The translations under genes and the position numbers were made by a program. 64,000 bases of DNA. It comes from JAMXLO01 sp037201625. Lineage in GTDB: Bacteria > Pseudomonadota > Alphaproteobacteria > Acetobacterales > Acetobacteraceae. The DNA is taken from NCBI GenBank assembly GCA_037201625.1, contig JBBCGR010000003.1, positions 3,038,001 through 3,102,000 of the forward strand, in the 5' to 3' direction. The first letter of the stretch is position 1. Each line of letters begins with the position of its first letter. Under the pieces are notes generated by a model, which saw only the letters and a program-made list of their open reading frames with translations, was not told the origin of the DNA and ran no database searches. This document shows positions 53,019 to 61,398 of the stretch, one piece after another.

Positions 53019-56000
53019 GTGAGGCGTCTTCCGGTCAAGCGGCGATCGGCTGCGCCAAGGCGCTGCACGGACTGTGCACGCTGATGATCACGCTGGCGGT
53101 GCTGGGTGCCCTGGCCGTCGCGGCGATCGCCTGGCGGCTGTCGCAGGGACCGGTCGACCTCGCGTGGCTGACCACCCGGCTCGAGGAGGCGGTGAACGAC
53201 CATGGCGGCCCGACCCGGCTGGCCATCGGCTCGGTGGGCCTCGCCTGGGAAGGCTTCCACATGGGCGTCGACCGCCCGCTCGACCTCCGGCTGACCGACG
53301 TGAGCGTGGTCGACCAGGCCGGCCGGCGGCGCATCGACATCCCGCGCGCCGACGTGTCGCTGTCGATCTACGAATTGCTGTTCGGCCGCATCGTGCTGCG
53401 CTCGGTCACGCTGGACGGCCCGCAGCTCACGCTGGTGCGGGCCGCCGATGGCACGCTGAGCCTCGACCTGGGCAGCCTGACCGAGACGACCGACAGCGGC
53501 ACGCCGCCGGGGCCGGACAGCAGCGCCGCGCCGGACGCCTCCGCGCCGATCAGCGAGTTGCTGGCGGAACTGGCGCGGCCGCCGGGCAACGACCGGAGCG
53601 GCAACGCCGATGCGCTGTTCGGCCAGATCCGCGCGGTGCGGATCCACAACGCCCGGCTCAGCGTGGTGGACCGCCAGCTTGCCACGGTGTGGAGCGCGCC
53701 GCGCGCGCAGATCGACCTGACGCGCCGGGCGGAGGGCGGCATCGACGGGACCGGCGACCTCACGCTGGCGCTCGGCGACCAGCAGGCGCGGCTCACGCTG
53801 GCCGCCACGCTGTCCGCCGGTGCCAGCGAGACGCATCTGCGTGCCCGGTTCACGCCGGTCAGGCCGCGCCTGATCGCCAGCGTCGCCCCGCGGCTGGCGG
53901 CGCTGGCGGCGCTCGACGCCCCCGGTCGGTGGCGAGGCCACCGCCACGCTCGACGCCAACCTGATGCCGCGCGACATGCGCCTCAGCCTGCGGGCCGGCG
54001 CCGGCCAGGTACGGATCGGCCCGGCCGATGTCGCGTTCATCGACGCGGCGCTGGTGGTGTCAGGCACGCCGGACGCGCTGAACGTGCAGACCTTCCAGGT
54101 GGGCCTGCGCGGACGCGAGGGGCGGCCCGCTGACGCGTCTGGAGGCGCGCGGCTCGCTGCAGCGCCGGCCCGACCAGATCACCGCGACGCTGTCGGGCGA
54201 TGTCGACCAGATGGACTTCGCCGACCTGTCGCGGCTATGGCCCGAGGGCGTCGGCGGCGGCGCGCGCGACTGGCTGGTGGCGAACATCCCCGCCGGCATG
54301 GCGCGCAACGGCCATGTCGACGCCAGCCTGGCGATGACGCCGGACCTGTCCTCGGTCGTGCTCAGCCGGGCCAGCGGGACGCTGGATGGCGACGGGCTGC
54401 AGGTCTACTGGCTGCGGCCGGTGCCGCCGATCGACAACGGCCAGGCCCAACTGCGTATCGTCGATCCCGATACGCTGGACATCATCGTGAGCGGCGGGCC
54501 GCCAGCGCGTGCGCGGCCAGAAGGAGACCTCGCCCGGCGGGCTGCAGATCCGCGGCGGCCGGATGCGCATCACCGGCCTGCAGCAGCCGCGCCAGACCGG
54601 CGCGATCGAGGCCGACATCGCCGGGTCGCTGCCCGACGCGCTGACGCTGCTGCGCGAGCCGCGGCTCGGGCTGCTGGACCGCCATCCGGTGGACCTCAAG
54701 AACCCGGCCGGCCAGGCGACCGCCAAGCTTAGCCTGTCGCTGCCGCTGGAAGAGACGGTGCGGATCGAGGACATCCCGATCCGCGTGCAGGCGAAGCTCG
54801 ACGGCGTGCGACTGACGGCGCTGGTGGCGGGACAGGACCTCGAGCAGGGCGTGCTGGACCTGACGGCCACCAATGACGGCATGAAGATCGGCGGCCGCGC
54901 GCTGCTGGCGTCGATTCCGACGAAGCTCGACGCGACGATGGATTTCCGCTCGGGGCCGCCCAGCCAGGTGGTGCAGAGCGTGACGGTGACCGGCGCGCCG
55001 GATGCGCGGCAGCTTGCGGCGGCCGGCCTGGACGCGACCGCGATCATGAGCGGCGCGGCGCAGGTGCAGGCGGTGCTGACCGAGCGGCGCAACGGCCAGG
55101 GCGATGTCGCGGTCACCGCCGACCTGGGCGGCGCGGAGCTGTCGGTGGGCGCGCTGGAGTGGCGCAAGCCGCGCGACGTGGCGGCCAAGGCCACCGCGCG
55201 GCTGCTGCTGGAGCGCGACCGGCTGACCGCGATCGACGCGATCCAGGTGGACGGCGAGGGCCTGGCGCTGCGCGGCCGTGCCGAGTTCGCCGGCACCCGG
55301 CTGTCGGTGTTCCGCATGGAGCGGCTGGTGCTGGGGCGCACCGTCGCGCAGGGCACGCTGACGCTGCCCGCCGATGGCGCGATGGCGATCGCCGTCAGCG
55401 GCGCGACGCTCGATCTCGCGCCGCGGCTGAGCCGCAAGACGACGCCCCAGGCGACGCCGCGCGGACCGAAGCCCGAGCCGCCGGCGGGTCCGCCGTGGCG
55501 GCTCGATGCCACGTTCGACCGCGTGCTGATGGCGAATGACAGGGTGGCGAGCGGCGTCGTGCTGCACGCCCAGAATGACGGCCGCGTGGTGCGGCAGTTC
55601 CGCATGGATGGCCGGTTCGGCGCGCGCGGGGCGTTCACTGCGCAGATCGTGTCAGAGCGCGCCGGCCGCCGGCTGACCGCGACGGCCGAAGATGCCGGGG
55701 AGTTGCTGCGCGGGCTCGACTACATCCGCAGCATGCAGGGCGGCAGGCTGTCGGTGCAGGCGGTGTACGACGACGCGCAGGCTGGACGGCCGCTGGCGGG
55801 CACGGCCGACATCGAGGATTTCCGCGTGCGCGAGGCGCCGGCGCTGGGCAAGCTGCTGCAGGCGATGACGCTGTACGGGCTGGTCGAGGTGATGCAGGGC
55901 CCCGGGCTCGGCTTCTCCCGTATGGTCGCGCCGTTCCGGCTGACCGAGGATGCGCTGGAACTGGCCGATGCGCGGGCGTTCAGCCCGTCGCTGGGGCTGA

Positions 56001-56250
56001 CCGCGAAGGGGCGCCTCGACCTCAACGCCGAGCGGATCGACATGCAGGGCACCATCGTGCCGGCGTATTTCTTCAACTCGCTGCTGGGCAATATCCCGCT
56101 GGTCGGCAAGCTGTTCAGCCCGGAGCGCGGCGGCGGCGTGTTCGCGGCGAGCTATGCGCTGCGCGGCCGCCTGGCCGATCCGGATGTCTCGGTCAATCCG
56201 CTGGCGGCGCTGACGCCCGGGTCCTGCGCGGGGTGTTCGGCCTGTTCTGA
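53019..56250 (+). pseudogene. AsmA-like/DUF3971 membrane-anchored protein, frame broken by at least four indels
   Basis: A large envelope protein of about 1,075 aa, divergent from glnE. A hydrophobic anchor (LMITLAVLGALAVAAIAWRL) is followed by the AsmA-type periplasmic body (LAIGSVGLAWEGFHMGVDRP, VQAKLDGVRLTALVAGQDLE) and a C-terminal AsmA domain (QGTIVPAYFFNSLLGNIPLV, GKLFSPERGGG). The frame shifts at about 53921 (C5 run), 54120 (G run), 54503 and 56220; after the last, the product ends GVFGLF at a TGA at 56250. GTG 53019 with GGGAAGG upstream is the proposed start, which needs one more shift near 53050; a GTG at 52991 is the alternative. AsmA-like proteins are thought to move lipids across the periplasm. 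Confidence 0.75.
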
Positions 56251-56261
56251 TGGCCGGCGGC

Positions 56262-57599
56262 CTATTGCAGCTTGCTCAGGAACGCCTGGCGCACCGGTTC
56301 CCGCTCGATATGCGCGGCCAGGCGCTGGCGGAAATCCTCGGCCGAGGTGGCGGCGGCCAGGGCGCGCTTCACCAGGATGCGGGCGATCGGGCCGGCATGC
56401 AGCGTCAGTTCGCGCTCCGCCTGCTGCACCAGCGCCGGCGGGATCGTCCTGGATGCTGCCGACGATGCTGATGACGCCGACGAGACCCCGGAGGCCCGGC
56501 TGGCAGTGCTGTTGCCGGTGCCGCCGCCGAGCAGGTCGCGACGGAAGCGCGAGCGCTGCTCCGGCTGTTCGATCCGCTGCGCCACGAGTTCGTGCAGTTC
56601 GTCGACCGAGCCTGCCTGGCGCGCCGCGGTCTGCACCAGCACGCGGGCGATCGGTCCGACATGCAGCGCGAGCCTGCGCTCCAGCGTGCTCAGCGTGGCC
56701 TCGGTGAACACGACCTGGGTCTGCACCGGCGTCGGGATGACGGTGCGGCTGACCGTCGAGGCCATCCCCGACTGCATCGTCTGGCGCAGCGCCGCCGCCA
56801 TCGCATCGGCCGACGGGTAGCGGTCCTCCGGCTGCTTGGCCAGCGCGCGCTCCACCACGGCGACCAGCGAGGCGGGCAGGTCGGCGCGCATCGCCCGCAG
56901 GTCGGGCGGCGGCTGGTGCACCACCTGGAAGGCGATCGCGGTGGGATTGGGGCCGATGAACGGCCGCGCCCCGCTCAGCAGTTCGTAGAGCACGACGCCG
57001 GTCGAGAAGAGGTCGCTGCGCGCCTCCACCGGATCGCCGCGGCACTGTTCGGGCGACATGTAGCTGGGCGTGCCGACCACCGAGCCCGCCTGCGTCAGGC
57101 CAGACGTGTCGAAGCGCGAGATGCCGAAATCCGTCATCTTCACGCGGCCGTCCGCCAGCAGCAGGATGTTGGCCGGTTTCACGTCGCGATGGACGATGCC
57201 GAAGCCGTGGGCGCAGGCCAGCGCGTCGAGCACCTGGCCGATCACGGCGACCGACGCGTCCGGCGAGAACGACCCGGCCTGCGCCAGCGCCTGGCCCAGG
57301 TTGCTGCCCTCGACGTATTCCATGGCGAGGTACGGGTCCTCGCCCTGCACCGAGAGGTCGTAGATCGCCACGATGTTGGCGTGCGCGCAGCGGCCGGCGG
57401 TCTGTGCCTCGCGGTGGAAGCGGGCGAGGTAGCCGGCGCGGTCCTCGCCGAACAGCAGGTCGGAGCGGATCAGCTTGATCGCCACCTTGCGGTCGATCAC
57501 CGGGTCGTGTGCGAGATAGATCAGCCCCATGGCGCCGCGCCCGATCAGGCGCTCGACGCGATAGCGGCCGATCTTCTCAGGGACGGTGGAGGCGGGAAT
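56262..57599 (-). CDS. Serine/threonine protein kinase with duplicated C-terminal module and possible ATT start
   Basis: 445 aa if started at ATT 57599. The Gly-rich loop is LIGRGAMGLIYLAHD, the ATP lysine is in VAIKLIRSD, HRD in GIVHRDVKPANILLL, DFG in VKMTDFGISRF, and GTPSYMSPEQCRGDP follows. After the kinase domain, two copies of a ~45-aa module occur (RRLALHVGPIARVLVQTAAR and ERELTLHAGPIARILVKRAL). The first ATG (57530) lies inside the Gly-rich loop, and the frame has no ATG, GTG or TTG before it. ATT 57599 has GGAG 7 nt upstream; otherwise a base is wrong. It overlaps no gene and starts 2 bp after the sensor gene's stop. Confidence 0.88.
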   Translation of the reverse strand: MPASTVPEKIGRYRVERLIGRGAMGLIYLAHDPVIDRKVAIKLIRSDLLFGEDRAGYLARFHREAQTAGRCAHANIVAIYDLSVQGEDPYLAMEYVEGSNLGQALAQAGSFSPDASVAVIGQVLDALACAHGFGIVHRDVKPANILLLADGRVKMTDFGISRFDTSGLTQAGSVVGTPSYMSPEQCRGDPVEARSDLFSTGVVLYELLSGARPFIGPNPTAIAFQVVHQPPPDLRAMRADLPASLVAVVERALAKQPEDRYPSADAMAAALRQTMQSGMASTVSRTVIPTPVQTQVVFTEATLSTLERRLALHVGPIARVLVQTAARQAGSVDELHELVAQRIEQPEQRSRFRRDLLGGGTGNSTASRASGVSSASSASSAASRTIPPALVQQAERELTLHAGPIARILVKRALAAATSAEDFRQRLAAHIEREPVRQAFLSKLQ

Positions 57600-57600
57600 A

Positions 57601-58473
57601 TCAGGTCTCCAGCATCTTCATCGCATTCGCCAGGCTGCGCCGCATGCGGTTGAACGAGCCGGCCAGCGAGCCGATCTCGTCGCCGCCGCGTTCGGCGAAC
57701 TCCGGTGCATCCATGTTGCCGAGACTGACGTCGCTGGCAATCGCCGACATCCGCCGGATCGGCTTCACGATCACGAAATGCAGCAGCAGGTTCAGCAGGA
57801 TGATGGTGACGGCGAACACGATCACCAAGGCGCCGAGGTAGACCTTGAAGGCCTGCGTGCCGCGGTCCAGCGCCACCTGCATCGGCACGGAGACGATCTG
57901 CGCGCCGATCACGTCGCCCAGGTTCCAGCCGAAGCCGTTGTTGCTGCCGTACAGGTCGATCATCGTCGAGGGTGCCGCGGCCGGCGTGGAATGGCAGGTG
58001 AGGCAGTCCTTGTCGGTGATGCGGATCGGCCGCGCGATCGACAGCATGGGGCCGGTCGGCGTGTCGCGCGTGGTGGTGAAGTCGGTCAGCGACGGGTTGC
58101 GCGCGAACTCGGCGATGATCGCGCTCTCCCAGTCGGTGGCGCGGTCGGCCGGGTTGGTCGGATTGAGCGCGGCCTCCTTGTAGGCGTAGTCGGGGAAGCG
58201 GGTGGACAGCGCGCGCAGGTTGGTCTGCGCCGCCCAGGACGGCACGGTATGCGGCAGGAAGCGCACCTTCACCTGGTCGGCGAGGAGCGGCCGGATCTCC
58301 TTGACCGTGTAGTCGCGGATGGCGATTGCCTGCGCCATCATGATGGTGGCTTCCTGCACCACCTCGTGGCGGGCGTTGTCCTGCACGATGCGCCAGGACA
58401 GCACCGCGGCCAGGCCGAGCCCGACCAGGAACGCCGCCAGCATCACGAGATTGAATTTGGCCTTCAGGCCCAT
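57601..58473 (-). CDS. DUF3365 heme-sensor-type membrane protein with HAMP domain
   Basis: 290 aa. TM1 at about residues 8-27, then a periplasmic DUF3365/Tll0287-like sensor domain with a c-type heme motif CLTCH at 157-161 (KDCLTCHST), TM2 at about 211-235 and a HAMP linker (VKPIRRMSAIASDVSLGNMD) to 288. There is no kinase, cyclase or methyl-accepting output domain after HAMP. It lies directly upstream of the Ser/Thr kinase gene (2 bp apart), so the kinase may be its output partner (inference). Known relatives are redox or ligand sensors. Confidence 0.85.
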   Translation of the reverse strand: MGLKAKFNLVMLAAFLVGLGLAAVLSWRIVQDNARHEVVQEATIMMAQAIAIRDYTVKEIRPLLADQVKVRFLPHTVPSWAAQTNLRALSTRFPDYAYKEAALNPTNPADRATDWESAIIAEFARNPSLTDFTTTRDTPTGPMLSIARPIRITDKDCLTCHSTPAAAPSTMIDLYGSNNGFGWNLGDVIGAQIVSVPMQVALDRGTQAFKVYLGALVIVFAVTIILLNLLLHFVIVKPIRRMSAIASDVSLGNMDAPEFAERGGDEIGSLAGSFNRMRRSLANAMKMLET

Positions 58474-58487
58474 CCGGGTCTTCCTTT

Positions 58488-58555
58488 GATGCCGGGGATC
58501 ATCCGATGCCGGGGATCATCCGATGGTGGAGGTCATCTGATGTTGGGGATCATCG
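58488..58555. repeat. Four 17-bp tandem repeats across the end of the pseudocaspase gene
   Basis: Units GATGCCGGGGATCATCC (twice exactly), GATGGTGGAGGTCATCT and GATGTTGGGGATCATCG follow each other without spacers. They bridge the stop codon of the caspase-fold gene (58550) and the 77-bp gap to the sensor gene. Since 17 is not a multiple of three, the units shift frame. Not a CRISPR: no spacers. Confidence 0.85.
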
Positions 58556-59650
58556 TGCGCCGACAAGCCGGCTGGCCTGGGCCGCGGTGAGCCGGCCGGT
58601 CATCTCGCCGCCCAGTTCGTGCTGGTAGCGGCGGATGGCGGCGCGGGTGTCGCCACCGAACCGGCCGTCGACCGGCCCGGGATAGTAGCCCAACCGGACC
58701 AGCGCCGCCTGCACGGCCCGGCGATCCGCCTCGGACATCTGCTCTTCGGCAGGCAGCAGGAACGGCGGGGCGCCGATGGAGGCCCCCGGGGATGCCCCCA
58801 GCATTGGCCCCTGCGATGCTGCCTGCGATGTTCCCTGCGACGCCGCCGCCGGCGCGATCGGGGGTGTCGTGGCGGGTGTCTGTGCGACCGAGGGGGCGCC
58901 TGGCGTTGTGGCGGGGGCACCGCCGGCCAGGTAGGCCGGCACCGCAGGCGGGCGCAGTGCCGCCACCGTCACCGGGCGGCTGGCGAGTTGCTGCTGCACG
59001 CCGGACAGCAGGGCGGTGGTCTGCACATCGGTGCCCTTCAGTCCGGCGATCAGCGCCGTGGCGAGCGGCGTGGGTCCGTCCGGCGGCTTCGCCTGGCTGA
59101 CCGCGATGAGGCCGAGCCCGTCCGGCAGGCTGGCCTGGGCCAGCACGTCGAAACCCGGGGCGGCGGGCGTGTCGGGGATGGGCACCGTGTCGATGGCCAC
59201 GATCGCTGCGCCGGCCCCGCCGCGCGTGACGACATCGACCAGCAGCTTGGCCAGGATGCCCTGCGTGAGCACATCGGCCGGGCGGCTGATGCGCGCCGAG
59301 ACCGGCAGCACGAACGGCCGGTCGTTGAAACTGGTGGCATAGCCGCAGCTATAGACGACGGCGGCGGCACCGGGGCCGGCGGCAAGCTGGCGGGAGTATT
59401 CGCCGATCGCGGCATCGGTGCCGCCGGTCGAGAGGTCCTCGCGCTCCACCACCTGGAAGCCCAGGCCGCGCAGCGCCGCGGCGACCGCGTGGGCGGATTG
59501 CAGGCACGCCGGCAGCGGCGGCAGCGAGCCATAGGTGCCGTTGCCGATCACCAGCGCCTCGCGGGCCGGGGCGGCGGTCGCCGGTGGCGGAGCCAGCAGA
59601 AGCGAGCCGCCGAACCCTAGGATCGTAAGGCCTGCCAACGCATGCTTCAT
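58550..59650 (-). CDS. Exported caspase-fold (peptidase C14-like) protein lacking catalytic residues, with peptidoglycan-binding domain
   Basis: 366 aa. Signal peptide (about 1-26, LAGLTILGFGGSLLLAPPPA), then a caspase-like domain: REALVIGNGTYGSLPPLPAC, AVAAALRGLGFQVVEREDLS. In active relatives the His site reads FAGHG; here it is VVYSCGYATSFNDRPFVLPV with Tyr. The Cys site (DACR) is replaced by AIDTVPIPD. Both catalytic residues thus appear missing. An Ala/Pro/Ser linker (about 230-300) leads to a peptidoglycan-binding helical bundle (VQAALVRLGYYPGPVDGRFG). First gene of the three-gene minus-strand set with the heme sensor and kinase. Confidence 0.82.
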   Translation of the reverse strand: MKHALAGLTILGFGGSLLLAPPPATAAPAREALVIGNGTYGSLPPLPACLQSAHAVAAALRGLGFQVVEREDLSTGGTDAAIGEYSRQLAAGPGAAAVVYSCGYATSFNDRPFVLPVSARISRPADVLTQGILAKLLVDVVTRGGAGAAIVAIDTVPIPDTPAAPGFDVLAQASLPDGLGLIAVSQAKPPDGPTPLATALIAGLKGTDVQTTALLSGVQQQLASRPVTVAALRPPAVPAYLAGGAPATTPGAPSVAQTPATTPPIAPAAASQGTSQAASQGPMLGASPGASIGAPPFLLPAEEQMSEADRRAVQAALVRLGYYPGPVDGRFGGDTRAAIRRYQHELGGEMTGRLTAAQASRLVGAR

Positions 59651-59748
59651 GCGGCTTCGTTAGCAGGATGCGGCGTTTCGGGCCACCCGCTTGACCGCGC
59701 GTGCCGGCAGGTCTTGGCTGCTGTGCAACCTGGAGGAGGAAGCAAGTC

Positions 59749-60462
59749 ATGGCCGATCGGCAACCCGTCGCGATCGTGTTCGACACGTTCGGCACCGTGG
59801 TGGACTGGCGCGGCAGCCTGATCGCGGACCTGACCGCGTACGGGCAGCAGCGCGGCGTCGCGGCAGACTGGACGGCGCTGGTGGACGCCTGGCGCGCCGC
59901 CTACCACCCGTCGATGGATCGTGTGCGCAAGGGGCAGGATCCGTGGACGACGCTCGACAACCTGCACCGCGCGTCGCTCGACAAGCTGGTGGCGGAGTTC
60001 GGCATCAAGGGCCTCACCGAGGCCGATCTGAAGCACATCAATCTCGGCTGGCACCGGCTTAACCCGTGGCCGGATTCGGTGCCCGGCCTGACGCGGCTGA
60101 AGACCAAGTTCATCATCGGTCCGTTGTCCAACGGCAACGTGGCGCTGCTGACCAAGATGGCGAAGCACGCCGGCATCCCGTGGGACGTGGTGTTCGGCTC
60201 CGACCTGTTCGGGCACTTCAAGCCGGATCCGGAGACCTATCTCGGTGTGGCGAAGCTGCTGGATCTGGAGCCGGGGCAGGTGATGCTGGGCGCGGCGCAC
60301 AACAACGACCTGGCGGCGGCGCGGCGTTCCGGGCTGATGACCGGCTTCTTCCCGCGGCCGCTGGAATACGGGCCGCACCAGAAGCGTGACACCGTGGCGG
60401 AGCAGGACTGGGACGTGGTGGCGACCGACCTCCAGGACATGGCGACCAAGCTCGGCTGCTGA
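59749..60462 (+). CDS. HAD-superfamily hydrolase, haloacid dehalogenase type II-like
   Basis: 237 aa. The nucleophile aspartate D12 is in AIVFDTFGTVVDWRGSLIAD; motif II is GPLSNGNVALL; the lysine is in FGHFKPDPETYLGVAKLL and the acidic motif in LGAAHNNDLAAARRSGLMTG. This arrangement fits (S)-2-haloacid dehalogenases. ATG 59749 has AGGAGGAAG upstream; an in-frame codon at 59701 is less likely. Its 3' end was copied, with the hairpin that follows it, in a segmental duplication that lies downstream. Confidence 0.92.
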   Translation: MADRQPVAIVFDTFGTVVDWRGSLIADLTAYGQQRGVAADWTALVDAWRAAYHPSMDRVRKGQDPWTTLDNLHRASLDKLVAEFGIKGLTEADLKHINLGWHRLNPWPDSVPGLTRLKTKFIIGPLSNGNVALLTKMAKHAGIPWDVVFGSDLFGHFKPDPETYLGVAKLLDLEPGQVMLGAAHNNDLAAARRSGLMTGFFPRPLEYGPHQKRDTVAEQDWDVVATDLQDMATKLGC

Positions 60463-60870
60463 GGCGGCTGGTGCGTCGCGGTCAGGTCGCGGACCAGGAG
60501 GGCAAGATTTAAGCACAGAGGACGCCGAGACTCCACGGAGCTCCACAGAGGAAGCAGGAATGGCGCTTCGCGCGAAGCGCATAATGCTTTTCTTCTCTGT
60601 GAAACTCCGTGGAGTCTCGGCGTCCTCTGTGTTGAATCCTTGCGGTACCGCGAACCGTGGCACTGTGGCGGAGTGGGACTGGGACGTGGCGGCGAGTCGG
60701 TTGGTGCCCAGCGGTCAGGCCGCGGACCAGGAGGGCAAGATTTAAACACAGCGGACGCAGAGACCCCACGGAGTTCCACGGAGGAAGCGGGAATGGCGCT
60801 TCGCGCGGAGCGCATAGTGCTTTTCTTCTCTGTGGAACTCCGTGGGGTCTCTGCGTCCTCTGTGTTGAAT
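60391..60870. repeat. Tandem segmental duplication with two large hairpin elements
   Basis: The tail of the HAD gene (from 60391, GTGGCGGAGCAGGACTGGGA) plus the sequence GCGGACCAGGAGGGCAAGAT and a hairpin recurs downstream as a diverged copy (from about 60662). Each copy ends in a ~40-bp inverted repeat (60511-60634 and 60743-60868), with a loop containing GCGCTTCGCGCGAAGCGC or its variant. Left arms start CACAGAGGACGCCGAGACTC and CACAGCGGACGCAGAGACCC; both arms changed together at two positions, keeping the pairing. No coding sequence is seen in this 560-bp gap (60463-61022). Confidence 0.85.
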
Positions 60871-61022
60871 CCTTGCGGACCTGCGAACAAAGACGGCCGG
60901 TGAAGCGACCCCCCCATGCCGACCAGGCCCGTTCCTCCGCAAGTCCGCCGGCCCCGGCCGTAACCCTTGCCCCCTCGGACGGTTCGCATGATGCTGTGCG
61001 AGAACCCAGGGGGGAACCGTCC

Positions 61023-61394
61023 ATGCCATCTGACCTGCACGAAATCGAACAGGTCCTGCAGACCTATTTCGACGGGATGTACGAAGGCGACGTCGCCAAG
61101 CTGGGCAGCGCCTTCCACGAGGTCGCGCATCTGTTCGGCGTCGCCGACGGCAAGCTCGTCGACTGGTCGCGCGAGTACTGGTTCGACCTGGTCAAGAACC
61201 GCAAGTCGCCGCAGCAGCAGGACCTGAAGCGGCACGACTGGGTGGTGCAGATCGATCGCTCCAGCCCCACCGTCGCCTTCGCCAAGGTGCACTGCCAGAC
61301 GCCGCCGCGCTATTTCACCGACTACCTGACGCTGCTGAAGCTTGCCGATGGCTGGCGCATCGTCTCCAAGACCTATCACACGGAGACGCGCTGA
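61023..61394 (+). CDS. NTF2-like (SnoaL/lumazine-binding-type) small protein
   Basis: 123 aa. LHEIEQVLQTYFDGMYEGDV at the N terminus and YLTLLKLADGWRIVSKTYHT at the C terminus are typical of the cone-shaped NTF2-like fold that binds or isomerises small molecules. AGGGGGGAA precedes ATG 61023. The next gene, a GMC oxidoreductase, starts 4 bp after its stop, so the two are probably co-transcribed and may act on one substrate. Confidence 0.85.
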   Translation: MPSDLHEIEQVLQTYFDGMYEGDVAKLGSAFHEVAHLFGVADGKLVDWSREYWFDLVKNRKSPQQQDLKRHDWVVQIDRSSPTVAFAKVHCQTPPRYFTDYLTLLKLADGWRIVSKTYHTETR

Positions 61395-61398
61395 CCCG

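Noticed and set aside
58488..58555. Possible CRISPR
   Set aside because: Repeats are contiguous without spacers and there are no cas genes.
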